Assembly (NCBI GenBank): GCA_038042195.1
Contig: JBBTET010000007.1
Coordinates: 1-64,000, forward strand
Direction of reading: 5' to 3'
From: JACRIM01 sp038042195
GTDB taxonomy: Bacteria > Planctomycetota > Phycisphaerae > UBA1845 > UTPLA1
Length of the DNA stretch: 64,000 bases
How positions within the stretch are numbered: the first letter of the stretch is position 1; every line of letters starts with the position of its first letter. The notes under the pieces are model-generated. The model searched no databases. It saw nothing but the letters and a program-made list of their open reading frames with translations, and had not been told where the DNA came from. This document shows positions 1 through 7,947 of this stretch, piece after piece. Both the position numbers and the translations under genes were made by a program.

Positions 1-1623
1 GCGATTTCCCGACAGCACGGCTGCGGCGACGATGTTGCCGTCGGTGACGGCTTTCGCCACCGAGTCGGGGAGTGGGCCGCTGTTGCCGATGCAGGTCGTG
101 CAGCCGTAGCCGACGGTGTGGAAGCCGAGCTTCTCCAAATGCGGCGTCAGGCCGGCCTTGCCGAGGTATTCGGTGACGACGCGCGAGCCGGGGGCGAGGC
201 TGGTCTTGACGTGCGGCTTCACGGTCAACCCGCGGTCAGCGGCCTTCTTGGCGAGGAGGCCGGCGGCGACGAGGACGGAGGGGTTGCTGGTGTTCGTGCA
301 ACTGGTGATCGCGGCAATGACGACGGCGCCGTGGCCGATCTCGGTGGTGCGACCGTGGTCGATGACGTTGGCCTTGCGGTCCGTCTCGGCGGGGGCGAGT
401 CCGAATCCGCGATCCTTCAGCGGGGCGGTGAGGGCGTTGCGGAAGGAGGACTTCACGTCGGAGAGGCGGACGCGATCTTGCGGGCGCTTCGGGCCGGCGA
501 GGCATGGCTCGATGGTGGAGAGTTCGAGGTGCATGACGTCGGTGAAGATCGGGTCGGGCATTCCCTGGGTGCGGAAGAGGCCCTGCTCTTTGCTGTAACG
601 CTCGACGAGGTCGATCTCATCGCGGGTGCGGCCAGTAAGCTCCATGTAGCGCAGCGATTCGTCATCGACGGGGAAGAAGCCCATCGTCGCGCCATATTCG
701 GGGGCCATGTTGGCAATCGTGGCGCGATCGGGGACCGACAACTCGGCAAGGCCGTCGCCGAAGAACTCGACGAATTTCTCCACGACGCCGCGCGCGCGGA
801 GCATTTGCGTGACCGTGAGGACGAGGTCAGTGGCGGTCGCGCCTTCGGGCAGGCGGCCGCTGAGTTTGAAGCCGATGACGTCCGGCGCGAGCATGTAGAT
901 CGGCTGGCCGAGCATGACGGCTTCAGCCTCGATGCCGCCGACGCCCCAGCCGAGGACGCCGAGGCCGTTGATCATGGTGGTGTGGCTGTCGGTGCCGACG
1001 ACGGTGTCAGGCAGTGCCACGAGCTTGTCACCGATCTTGCGGGCGATGACGACCTTGGCAAGGTATTCGAGATTCACCTGATGCACGATGCCGGTGGCGG
1101 GCGGGACGACGCGGAAGTTGGCGAAGGAGCGCTGGCCCCAGCGGAGGAACTCGTAGCGTTCCATGTTGCGGGCGAACTCGATGTCTTCGTTGATGCCGAG
1201 GGAGTCGGGAGTGGCGAAGCTGTCCACCTGCACGGAGTGATCGATGACGAGGTCGACGGGGACGAGCGGGTTGATGCGCTTCGGGTCGCCGCCAAGCCGG
1301 ACCATCGCGCTGCGCATCGCGGCCAGATCGACAACGGCGGGGACACCGGTGAAGTCCTGCAAAATGACGCGAGCCGGCATGAAGGGGACTTCGCGTGAGG
1401 TCGGGGCCTTGGCGTTCCACTTGGCCAGCTCGACAACGTCCTGCTCAGTGACGACGCCGTTGCCGACGTGGCGTAGCATGTTCTCGACGAGAATCTTGAT
1501 GGAGAAGGGCAGACGGTCGATGCCGCCGAGATTCTGCTCGCTGAGCTTGCGAAGGCTGAAGGCATCGATCGGGCCGCTACTGGTGGTAAGTGTGATTCGT
1601 GAATTGAAGGGGTTGGTTGACAT
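1..1623 (-). CDS. acnA: Aconitate hydratase A (partial, C-terminus off the left edge)
   Basis: Aconitase interconverts citrate and isocitrate in the TCA cycle through a cytoplasmic [4Fe-4S] enzyme. The visible 541 residues start MSTNPFNSRITLTTSSG. They carry family blocks in order: ILVENMLRHVGNGVV, VDHS-type VIDHSVQVDSF, PPATGIVHQVNLEYLA, VVGTDSHTTMINGLGVLGWG and the cluster-ligand segments ITSCTNTSNPSVLV and GCTTCIGNSGPLP, so all three iron-sulfur cysteines are in view. Full-length AcnA is about 890-900 residues, so roughly 350 residues lie outside the window. The ATG at 1621-1623 is the natural start for the family. A perfect TATAAT on the minus strand lies about 66 bases upstream. The gene is divergent from the FHA phosphatase gene. 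Identification is secure. Confidence 0.96.
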   Translation of the reverse strand, partial: MSTNPFNSRITLTTSSGPIDAFSLRKLSEQNLGGIDRLPFSIKILVENMLRHVGNGVVTEQDVVELAKWNAKAPTSREVPFMPARVILQDFTGVPAVVDLAAMRSAMVRLGGDPKRINPLVPVDLVIDHSVQVDSFATPDSLGINEDIEFARNMERYEFLRWGQRSFANFRVVPPATGIVHQVNLEYLAKVVIARKIGDKLVALPDTVVGTDSHTTMINGLGVLGWGVGGIEAEAVMLGQPIYMLAPDVIGFKLSGRLPEGATATDLVLTVTQMLRARGVVEKFVEFFGDGLAELSVPDRATIANMAPEYGATMGFFPVDDESLRYMELTGRTRDEIDLVERYSKEQGLFRTQGMPDPIFTDVMHLELSTIEPCLAGPKRPQDRVRLSDVKSSFRNALTAPLKDRGFGLAPAETDRKANVIDHGRTTEIGHGAVVIAAITSCTNTSNPSVLVAAGLLAKKAADRGLTVKPHVKTSLAPGSRVVTEYLGKAGLTPHLEKLGFHTVGYGCTTCIGNSGPLPDSVAKAVTDGNIVAAAVLSGNR

Positions 1624-1688
1624 GGTGACTCCGAAGCGTGCGGGCGCGATCGGCGCGCCGTGGCCGTGATTGATAATGCAAACACAAC

Positions 1689-1694
1689 ATTATA
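1689..1694 (-). promoter_or_regulatory. -10 box for acnA
   Basis: TATAAT read on the minus strand, about 66 bases upstream of the acnA start. The -35 region 16-17 bases further upstream is a poor match. This is a candidate from consensus only. Confidence 0.45.
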
Positions 1695-1822
1695 TGGATA
1701 GGTGCTGTGGCGGGAAGAGACGGCTGAATCTCACGGTGCCGACGATCCAGCCATCGCTGCTGTGTTGTGATACAATCCGTGTTGCCGAACGAGTATTTCC
1801 GACCCTCACGGTATCACAGAGC

Positions 1823-3439
1823 ATGGCCTCCATCACCGTTCAATACGCCGACGGCCGCGCGACGGAGCACCCGATCAACGGGGCCGAGGTCGTTATTGGC
1901 CGGGATGCGTCGTGCGAGGTGCCGTTGGAGGACACGATCACGTCGCGACGACATGCCCGGTTGTATGTGGATGGCGGCGGCTCGTTCTGGATTCAAGACC
2001 TGCGCAGCAAGAACGGGACCATTCTCAATTCCACGACGCTCGCCGCGGCGACGCGGCTGCGCGACAAGGATCGCATCGTCATCGGGGCCTGCCTGCTCAC
2101 GTTTCACGGGACGGCGGCCGGGCCCAAGGTGATTCTGAGCGAGGCGAAGAGTGATACCACCTACGCGAGTACGAGCGCGTGGGGATCGGATCAGCGGCTC
2201 GTCCTGCCGCAGATGCGACTGGAGAAGCTCTACGAGCTGAACGGCCGCATGACCGGACGATTCGACCGGGATGATCTGCTCAACGAAGTCCTTGAAATCT
2301 GCATTGAGCTTCTGCGGTTTGAGCGGGCCGGCGTCGCGCTGTGGAAGGGCGGCACGTCGCTGCCCGAATGGGTGAAGCTAAAAAACCTCAAGGGCGACGC
2401 GGGCAATGAGTTCCGCATCAGCCGTAGCGTCGTCGATCGTGCGTTGCACAGCGGCGAGCGCGTCCTGATCAACGACACCAGCTCCGCCGAGGCCGATCCG
2501 ACCATGAGCATGATCTCGAACAACATCCGCTCGGCAATGTGTGTGCCGATTCAATATCACCAGCGCGTCCACGGCGTCATCTACGGTGACCGCGTCACCA
2601 CGGCCGGGGGCTATTCCAAGGAGGACGCTGATTTCTTCGCCGCGCTGGGGCAGATGGCTGCGATGGGGCTGGTCAACGTCCAGTTGGTCGACGAAATGCG
2701 CCAGCGTCAGCGCGTCGAGATGGACCTCACCACGGCGCGCGAGATTCAATCGCAGCTCTTCCCAGCGGAACCGCTCGACACTGGGGCGTTGATTATCGAC
2801 GCACTGAATGATCCGGGCCGCTCCGTCTCGGGCGACTATTACGATTACTTTGTGCGGCCCGATGGGTTGATCACCGTGGTCATCGCGGACGTGTCGGGTA
2901 AGGGGACGCCGGCATCGCTGCTCATGGCGAATCTGCAAGCCGCCGTGCATGTGACGCTGAATCGCGACTCCGACCTCGTCCGGGCGGTGGACTCACTGAA
3001 TAAACTCATTTGTCGAAACGTCAGCAGCGGGCGGTTCATCACCGGCTTGTTCGGCCTGCTCGATCCCGCGAAGGAGCAGTTCACGTATGTCAACGCCGGG
3101 CATTTGCCACCCTACATCGTGCGGCCAAGCGGCATCACAAAGTTCGAAGTCGATCCGAGCCTGCCGCTGGGGATCGAGGAGTCGTTTGCGTATGAGTCGT
3201 TCGTGGCGGATTTGAGCGCGGGGCCGTTGACGCTGTTCATGTATACCGACGGCGTGCCCGATGCGGAGAATGAGTCGGGCGAACCCTTCGGTATGGACCG
3301 GCTGGAAGAGGCCTTACGCGGCAACCTGACCGAACAGCCCGGCGAGATGATCACGCGCGTTCGGCGATCCATCAAACAATTCACCCGCAATCACACACAG
3401 ACCGACGACATCACGATTCTCGCCATGCGTTTGAATTGA
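1823..3439 (+). CDS. FHA-GAF-PP2C (SpoIIE/RsbU-type) serine phosphatase
   Basis: A cytoplasmic three-domain signalling protein of 538 residues. Residues about 1-95 are a forkhead-associated phosphothreonine-binding domain (GRDASCEVPL, TSRRHARL, LRSKNGT). Residues about 130-295 are a GAF sensor domain. Residues about 310-538 are a SpoIIE-type PP2C phosphatase with GDYYDYF, VIADVSGKGTPASLLMA, YVNAGHLPP and LFMYTDGVPDAEN, which supply the metal-binding aspartates. By family knowledge such proteins dephosphorylate anti-sigma-factor antagonists or other phosphoproteins after recognising a phospho-Thr partner. The open frame extends upstream to 1670, but the ATG at 1823 gives the canonical FHA N-terminus (MASITVQYADGRATEHP). 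No anti-sigma or antagonist gene sits beside it, so the partner is unknown. Confidence 0.9.
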   Translation: MASITVQYADGRATEHPINGAEVVIGRDASCEVPLEDTITSRRHARLYVDGGGSFWIQDLRSKNGTILNSTTLAAATRLRDKDRIVIGACLLTFHGTAAGPKVILSEAKSDTTYASTSAWGSDQRLVLPQMRLEKLYELNGRMTGRFDRDDLLNEVLEICIELLRFERAGVALWKGGTSLPEWVKLKNLKGDAGNEFRISRSVVDRALHSGERVLINDTSSAEADPTMSMISNNIRSAMCVPIQYHQRVHGVIYGDRVTTAGGYSKEDADFFAALGQMAAMGLVNVQLVDEMRQRQRVEMDLTTAREIQSQLFPAEPLDTGALIIDALNDPGRSVSGDYYDYFVRPDGLITVVIADVSGKGTPASLLMANLQAAVHVTLNRDSDLVRAVDSLNKLICRNVSSGRFITGLFGLLDPAKEQFTYVNAGHLPPYIVRPSGITKFEVDPSLPLGIEESFAYESFVADLSAGPLTLFMYTDGVPDAENESGEPFGMDRLEEALRGNLTEQPGEMITRVRRSIKQFTRNHTQTDDITILAMRLN

Positions 3440-3459
3440 TTGCGTGCAAACCCTCCGTC

Positions 3460-3501
3460 AAAAAAAAGAAGGCTGCGCCCCGTTTGTGACGAGGCGCAGC
3501 C
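3460..3501 (-). terminator. Rho-independent terminator of the 47-aa gene
   Basis: A perfect 9-bp stem, GGCTGCGCC at 3471-3479 with GGCGCAGCC at 3493-3501. On the minus strand it is followed by a T-rich tract, the complement of eight A's at 3460-3467. It lies 32 bases beyond the stop codon of the small minus-strand gene, which supports that gene being transcribed as its own unit. Confidence 0.8.
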
Positions 3502-3533
3502 AATGATGTTCATAGTGAAACGCCGGTTCGCGA

Positions 3534-3677
3534 TCAGGCCGTGCAGCCGAGCAGGCCGCCGAAGAGCGTGCGAGCGTTGGGGACTTCAAAACCGACCCAG
3601 GTGGCCCAGAAGAAGATGGCGTTGTACTGGAACTGAAGGACGTCAAAGATCGGGCTGATGAGGGTGCAAAGATCCAT
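3534..3677 (-). CDS. Orphan 47-aa hydrophobic protein
   Basis: A small gene supported by an excellent ribosome-binding site (AAGGAG, 6 bases before the ATG) and a strong intrinsic terminator just downstream. The protein begins MDLCTLISPIFDVLQFQYNA and ends in GGLLGCTA. It is rich in Phe, Leu and Ile with two cysteines (residue 4 and near the C-terminus) and almost no charge, so it may associate with a membrane. I do not recognise a family. It is monocistronic and convergent with the FHA phosphatase gene, and galE starts divergently about 185 bases away. The isolated SD-ORF-terminator arrangement makes it a better gene call than its length suggests. Confidence 0.65.
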   Translation of the reverse strand: MDLCTLISPIFDVLQFQYNAIFFWATWVGFEVPNARTLFGGLLGCTA

Positions 3678-3862
3678 GCGATACTCCTTGTGCAAGAAGG
3701 CCAAGAGGCGCGGCCCGACACAACGGGTGGCCGCGAGTGGCGTGCCCCGCACGCCTTGCGGTATCCTCTCTTGTTGTCGTCGGCTGGCGCACCGGCACGG
3801 ATGAGTTTTCAGTCGGGATCGGCAATTTCTGCGCTGGATTGCGATGCCAGAAGGAGCAACGA

Positions 3863-4864
3863 GTGCGAGTCTTGGTGACAGGTGGGGCGGGGTACGTGGG
3901 GAGTCATTGCGTCCGGGCGCTCGTCGCCGCGGGCCACGAAGTATGCGTGCTCGACAATCTCTCCGCCGGCCACGCAAAGGCCGTTGCGCCACAGGCGCGG
4001 CTCATTGTCGGCGACCTTGCGGATCGCGTGTTGCTGGACGATCTCTTTGCCGAGCTGCGCTTCGAGGCCGTGCTGCATTTTGCCGCGTTTATCGAAGTGG
4101 GTCAGTCGGTCCTCGACCCACTCCCTTTTTACGACAACAACGTGGGCAACTCCGTGAGACTACTTCAAACCATGCAGCGCCACGGCGTGAAGCGATTCGT
4201 CTTTAGTTCCACCTGCGCAACCTACGGCATTCCGCCGCGCATGCCGATCACGGAGGACTTCGCCCAGGCTCCGGCCAGCCCGTATGCCCGCGCGAAGCTG
4301 GCCGTCGAGTGGGCACTGACCGACTCGGCCGCCGCGTGGGGGCTTGGATTCACGGCACTGCGATACTTCAACGCGGCTGGTGCTGCGGCTGACGGGACCA
4401 TTGGCGAAGACCACGATCCCGAGACGCATTTGATTCCGAATGTGCTGAAGGTCGCTCTCGGCCAACGCGATTGTGTGAAGGTATTCGGCACCGACTACCC
4501 AACGCGCGACGGCACCTGCGTGCGCGACTATGTTCATGTCGAGGATTTGGCGTCGGCTCATCTGCTGGCGATTGAAACCGTCGCACCGGGAGCGGCCCGC
4601 TATTACAACGCCGGAACCGGTCACGGCGCGACCGTTCGCGAAGTCGTGGATGTCTCTCGTAGCGTCACCGGCCACGCGATCCCGGTCGTCGAGGTTGAAC
4701 GTCGCGCAGGTGACGTACCCGAACTGTACGCCGACTCCACGAAGATACGCGGTGAACTGGGCTGGAAGCCACGTTTCGAGAATCTAGTCGACATCGTGGG
4801 GTCGGCCTGGAACTGGCACAAGAATCATCCCAATGGTTTTGACGACCGTCCGCGAAAGGCGTAA
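3863..4864 (+). CDS. galE: UDP-glucose 4-epimerase
   Basis: An extended short-chain dehydrogenase of 333 residues that interconverts UDP-glucose and UDP-galactose with bound NAD in the cytoplasm, supplying precursors for envelope polysaccharide. The N-terminus VRVLVTGGAGYVGSH holds the GxxGxxG NAD site. SSTCATYG and the catalytic YxxxK (PYARAK) follow, then LRYFNAAGA, DGTCVRDYVHVEDLA and YNAGTGHGATVREV, all GalE hallmarks. A GTG start at 3863 is chosen because AAGGAG lies 6 bases upstream and the protein begins directly at the Rossmann strand. The frame is open further upstream, but that part has no domain similarity. Only 3 bases separate it from moeA, so they are probably co-transcribed. 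Confidence 0.93.
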   Translation: MRVLVTGGAGYVGSHCVRALVAAGHEVCVLDNLSAGHAKAVAPQARLIVGDLADRVLLDDLFAELRFEAVLHFAAFIEVGQSVLDPLPFYDNNVGNSVRLLQTMQRHGVKRFVFSSTCATYGIPPRMPITEDFAQAPASPYARAKLAVEWALTDSAAAWGLGFTALRYFNAAGAAADGTIGEDHDPETHLIPNVLKVALGQRDCVKVFGTDYPTRDGTCVRDYVHVEDLASAHLLAIETVAPGAARYYNAGTGHGATVREVVDVSRSVTGHAIPVVEVERRAGDVPELYADSTKIRGELGWKPRFENLVDIVGSAWNWHKNHPNGFDDRPRKA

Positions 4865-4867
4865 CCC

Positions 4868-6127
4868 ATGAGTCGCACCACGACATGGGGCCGTGACGCT
4901 CATCAACTACTGACGCTGGATCAGGCGTGGAACATCATCCGCGCGCAAGTCAAGCCGCTTGGAATCGAGACGGTCCCACTTGCCAATGCTCATCGTCGCG
5001 TCCTCGTCGCGCCCGTTGTCGCGGAGAACGATGCTCCAGCGTTTGATAAAGCCATGATGGACGGCTACGCGGTGCGCTCGGCAGATGGCGCGCAGCCGGG
5101 TGCGACGCTGCGTGTTTGCGGTTTAGTCGCCGCTGGTGAAGCCGTTAGCACCACGCTCGGTGTTGGTGAGGCCATACAAATAAATACCGGTGCGCCGGTT
5201 CCTAAAGGTGCCGACGCGGTGGTTCGCATCGAGGACACGCGACTCGCCTCAAACGGCACAACGGTTGCTCTTCTTGTCGCTCCTCGACCCGGCATGAACA
5301 TTTCTCTTCGCGCTGCCGACCGTCGTCGCGGCGACACCGTGCTCACGCCTCCGCTGCGCCTCGAAGCAGTACACCTCGCCGCTGCCGCGAGCGCCGGAGC
5401 TTCGATGCTCACCGTCTCGCGCATTGTTGATGTTGCGCTACTTACCACCGGCAACGAACTCGTGCCGGCCGGTTCACCGCGCCGCCCGGGTCAGATCCAC
5501 GAGTCCAACGGTCTCATGCTCTCCGCGCTCGTGCGGCAATTCGATGCCGTGCCGCACGACTTTGGCATAGCACGCGACACGATAGTGGAGTTGAGGCCCA
5601 AGTTGGTCGCCGCGATGTGTCACCCCGTTGTTATCGTCTCCGGCGGCATGTCGATGGGCACGCTCGATCTCGTTCCAAAGGTGCTGAGTGAACTCGGCGT
5701 GCAGTGGCTCTTTCACGGTGTCGACATGCGACCGGGGAAGCCCGTTGCTTATGGGCGCGGCCCCGATGGGCAGCATGTCGTCGGTCTTCCCGGCAATCCC
5801 GTTAGCGCCTTTGTTTGTGCATGGCTTTTCGCGCGAATGATTCTGCGGGGGCTATCGGGGCTGCCGACTGAACCGCCGACAACGATTCGTGTGCGACTCG
5901 CCAGTGATTTGAAGCTCGCCAAGGATCCGCGTCCCGCGTTCATTCCGGCGAAGGTTTGGAACGATGCCGCGAACGGTTTGACGGTGCAACCCGTTGCCTG
6001 GGGCGGCTCCGGCGATCCCTTCGGCCTTGCCCTTGCGAACGCCCTGCTCTGTCGTCGCGATCCCACAAACCCAAGGTCAGTCGGCGACGCGGTCGATGTG
6101 ATTTTCCTCGGCGAACTCGGCGCATAA
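4868..6127 (+). CDS. moeA: Molybdopterin molybdenumtransferase
   Basis: MoeA inserts molybdate into adenylylated molybdopterin, the last step of molybdenum cofactor synthesis. The protein is 419 residues, the usual length. Diagnostic segments are PAFDKAMMDGYAVRS near residue 58, GAPVPKGADAVVRIED, LLTTGNELV, a GGMSMGTLDLV loop (family GG-S-G-D), the HGVDMRPGKPVAYG segment and GLPGNPVSAFVCAWLF. It begins 3 bases after galE. No molybdoenzyme or other moa/mob gene is nearby, so the pairing with galE is probably positional only. No Moco-riboswitch-like structure was seen. Confidence 0.95.
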   Translation: MSRTTTWGRDAHQLLTLDQAWNIIRAQVKPLGIETVPLANAHRRVLVAPVVAENDAPAFDKAMMDGYAVRSADGAQPGATLRVCGLVAAGEAVSTTLGVGEAIQINTGAPVPKGADAVVRIEDTRLASNGTTVALLVAPRPGMNISLRAADRRRGDTVLTPPLRLEAVHLAAAASAGASMLTVSRIVDVALLTTGNELVPAGSPRRPGQIHESNGLMLSALVRQFDAVPHDFGIARDTIVELRPKLVAAMCHPVVIVSGGMSMGTLDLVPKVLSELGVQWLFHGVDMRPGKPVAYGRGPDGQHVVGLPGNPVSAFVCAWLFARMILRGLSGLPTEPPTTIRVRLASDLKLAKDPRPAFIPAKVWNDAANGLTVQPVAWGGSGDPFGLALANALLCRRDPTNPRSVGDAVDVIFLGELGA

Positions 6128-6155
6128 AAAAGCCGACGCCCCTCCGGTCGTCGCC
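6126..6155 (-). terminator. Terminator after the tiny lipoprotein operon
   Basis: A 10-bp stem with two mismatches (6132-6141 with 6146-6155, 4-base loop), followed on the minus strand by six T's. It lies 45 bases beyond the stop of the 55-aa ORF. It overlaps the end of moeA on the other strand, where no T-run follows, so it fits best as the terminator of the minus-strand operon. Confidence 0.55.
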
Positions 6156-6200
6156 TTTGCCGTCCCTGGCGAGGGGTATGCGACGATCCATCTCGGCGCA

Positions 6201-6368
6201 CTATTCCTCTTCCTGCCGGAGGATCTCTTCGTGCCGGTCGCGCATCTTTTGATCCTTCTGACATGCGGCGGCTCCGATGCACAAGGCGAAGCTGACAAGC
6301 AGGAGTGATAGAAAAAAAGCCCCGAACGCGGGGCGCGTCCGGGGCTTCTTGTTGACATACTGCTTCAT
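6201..6368 (-). CDS. Tiny membrane protein or lipoprotein (55 aa)
   Basis: An open frame starting ATG at 6368, 6 bases after the stop of the upstream tiny lipoprotein gene. It encodes MKQYVNKKPRTRPAFG, a strongly hydrophobic stretch (FFLSLLLVSFALCIGAAAC), then the highly charged tail QKDQKMRDRHEEILRQEEE. A basic N-terminus, a helix and a cysteine just before a polar tail are what a lipoprotein or small single-span protein would show. A perfect intrinsic-terminator hairpin (6314-6350) lies inside the codons for residues about 7-18, and its T-run encodes Phe-Phe. A second terminator follows the stop. Translation would need read-through of the first hairpin, so the call is moderate. No clear SD is present; it could be coupled to the upstream gene. 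Confidence 0.45.
   Translation of the reverse strand: MKQYVNKKPRTRPAFGAFFLSLLLVSFALCIGAAACQKDQKMRDRHEEILRQEEE
6314..6350 (-). terminator. Strong hairpin plus T7 between or inside the two tiny ORFs
   Basis: On the minus strand, AGCCCCG-x-ACGC (from 6350) pairs with GCGT-x-CGGGGCT, about 11 bp with one internal mismatch and a 5-base loop, and is followed by seven T's. By sequence it is an intrinsic terminator, placed 25 bases after the stop of the 51-aa lipoprotein. It overlaps the frame of the 55-aa ORF, so it may act as a partial terminator or attenuator. Confidence 0.75.
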
Positions 6369-6374
6369 CGAAGG

Positions 6375-6530
6375 TTACTCAACCACCATCGTGCCGGGGG
6401 ACTTATCCTGCGGCGTGGATTCGTGCTGGGATTCCTTCTTGGTGGTGACTTTGTGCTCGTTTTCGGCGCAGCCGGTGAAGATTACAGCTACGGCGATGAC
6501 GAGCGTGAGGCTGAAGAGTTTTCGAATCAT
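6375..6530 (-). CDS. Tiny lipoprotein (51 aa)
   Basis: The start ATG at 6530 is preceded by AAGGAG with 8-base spacing. The product has a textbook lipoprotein signal: MIRKLFSLTLVIAVAVIFTGC, with lipobox FTGC and cysteine at residue 21. A short polar tail follows (AENEHKVTTKKESQHESTP...) ending GTMVVE. Signal peptidase II would leave a peptide of about 31 residues tethered to a membrane. It follows the LPP20-repeat protein gene by 63 bases on the same strand and is followed by a strong hairpin terminator. Comparable tiny lipoproteins (entericidin-like, Lpp-like) act in envelope stress or structure, but no homology is claimed. Confidence 0.75.
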   Translation of the reverse strand: MIRKLFSLTLVIAVAVIFTGCAENEHKVTTKKESQHESTPQDKSPGTMVVE

Positions 6531-6593
6531 ACTCTGTTCTCCTTGATGCACAGGCCGTTTGCCTATGCCACAAAAAACAAATCCATTCGTTTC

Positions 6594-7907
6594 CTAGAAC
6601 TTCGAGACGCGGATGGAGGTGTGGATGACTTCCCAAATCTTCATCGCGGGCATCTCGACGGTGACGGTGGCCGTGCCTTCGCCGTCGAACTTGGTATCAA
6701 CGACACGTGCGTCGGTCATGTAGGCCATGAGTTGCGTATTGATCTCATCGTGCTCGGTGACGAAGTCGCGCACCGTGGTCTTCGAGTCAATCGCGAAGCC
6801 CATGACCTGTTCGCCGAGGCGTCGCTTGGCATCCAACTCCGCAGCGCGAGCGGCCATCAGCTTGGCCTGCGGACCGGTGGTGCCGGCCTTGGGAACGCCG
6901 TTTCCTTCGGCGCGGATATTCTGACCGATCCAGTCGGGCATCTCGGTCTTCATCGCAACGGCGACGACCTTGATCGCATTGGGACGGGGCACGCCCATGC
7001 CGGTGGCCTGAAAAGTCTGCGTCTTGATCTGCTGACTGACGTGCTCGACGTCCATGCCGGTGACCTTGTCGCCTTTGTAGTGGCGCTTGTGCAGTTCCTT
7101 GATCGTGGTGATCACCGATTCGACCGGCACTTCATAGGTCACTTCGACGATCAACTCTTCGTCGTGGTAGTACGGCTTGCCGACCTGATGCGCACCGGTG
7201 AGCATTCCAGCCGCCTCGGTGTCGATGCGATCGCTCTCAGCAACAAAATCGCGGACGCGCGTCTCACTCGTCACGCGCAGGCCCTTGATTCGCTCGACGA
7301 GCTTGCGTTGGGCATCGCGCTCCGCTGCCTTCGCAGCCATGAGTCGCTCCTGCGCGGGCATACCCTTCCAGATCGCGGGAACGGCAGGCTCAGGCGCGGT
7401 TACGCCGGCGGGCATGGCCAATTCACCGCCCGGAATGCCCGGTGGTAGGTCGGGGCGCGGCGCGCCCATGCCGACGACCTTCATGATGTCCTTCTTGACG
7501 TAGGTCGTGATACTGTCAAAGTCGTTCGACTTGATGGTGTTGCCCTTGTATTCGCGCGAGTGGATCGACTTCAACTCTTCGACGACTTTCGCGACGGTTA
7601 CTTCAGCCTCGATGGAGGCGACCATTTCCGAATCCCACTTAGGCTTGCCAAGGCGCACGCCACGGACGAAGCCGTCGAAGGAGGTGCGGATCGTGTCGGA
7701 CTCGGCGACGAAGTCCTTCACATAAGTCTCGGAGTTGATTTGCAAGCCGAGGATCATTTCGCCCAGCTTGCGATAGGCGTCGGCTGTCGCGGCACGCTGG
7801 GAGAGGGCCTTGTTCTGGGCATCCTTCTGCGGATCGGCCAGTAGGGTGGTGTTGCAGATCGTCGCGAGTGCGATGGCACCACAGGTTAGTAATCGATGTC
7901 GGATCAT
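6594..7907 (-). CDS. Secreted protein with three LPP20-type repeats
   Basis: A 437-residue exported protein. The ATG at 7907 is chosen because AGGAG lies 7 bases upstream and the product then begins with a signal peptide (MIRHRLLTCGAIALATICN...LLAD). The mature part has three homologous blocks, at about residues 30-135, 180-290 and 345-437. Each carries a pattern like A-AA-x-DA-x-RKL-x-E-x-I-x-G-L-x-I-x-S-x-T-x-V-x-DFV-x-E-x-D, for example KLMAARAAELDAKRRLGEQV and TTVRDFVTEHDEINT. This is the LPP20 lipoprotein fold pattern seen in envelope and flagellar-associated proteins such as FlgP. The gene lies 40 bases downstream of a CsgG/LpoB-like lipoprotein gene, which suggests the two act together in the periplasm or at the outer membrane. 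The exact role is unknown. Confidence 0.75.
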   Translation of the reverse strand: MIRHRLLTCGAIALATICNTTLLADPQKDAQNKALSQRAATADAYRKLGEMILGLQINSETYVKDFVAESDTIRTSFDGFVRGVRLGKPKWDSEMVASIEAEVTVAKVVEELKSIHSREYKGNTIKSNDFDSITTYVKKDIMKVVGMGAPRPDLPPGIPGGELAMPAGVTAPEPAVPAIWKGMPAQERLMAAKAAERDAQRKLVERIKGLRVTSETRVRDFVAESDRIDTEAAGMLTGAHQVGKPYYHDEELIVEVTYEVPVESVITTIKELHKRHYKGDKVTGMDVEHVSQQIKTQTFQATGMGVPRPNAIKVVAVAMKTEMPDWIGQNIRAEGNGVPKAGTTGPQAKLMAARAAELDAKRRLGEQVMGFAIDSKTTVRDFVTEHDEINTQLMAYMTDARVVDTKFDGEGTATVTVEMPAMKIWEVIHTSIRVSKF

Positions 7908-7947
7908 GTTGTTTCTCCTGTAAAGCGTTAACAGAGTCGCGCAGCCA

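Noticed and set aside
118..1398. Long plus-strand frame (426 aa) antisense to aconitase
   Set aside because: Composition is Gly/Ala/Asp/Val-rich shadow of a high-GC gene; the minus strand carries unmistakable aconitase motifs.
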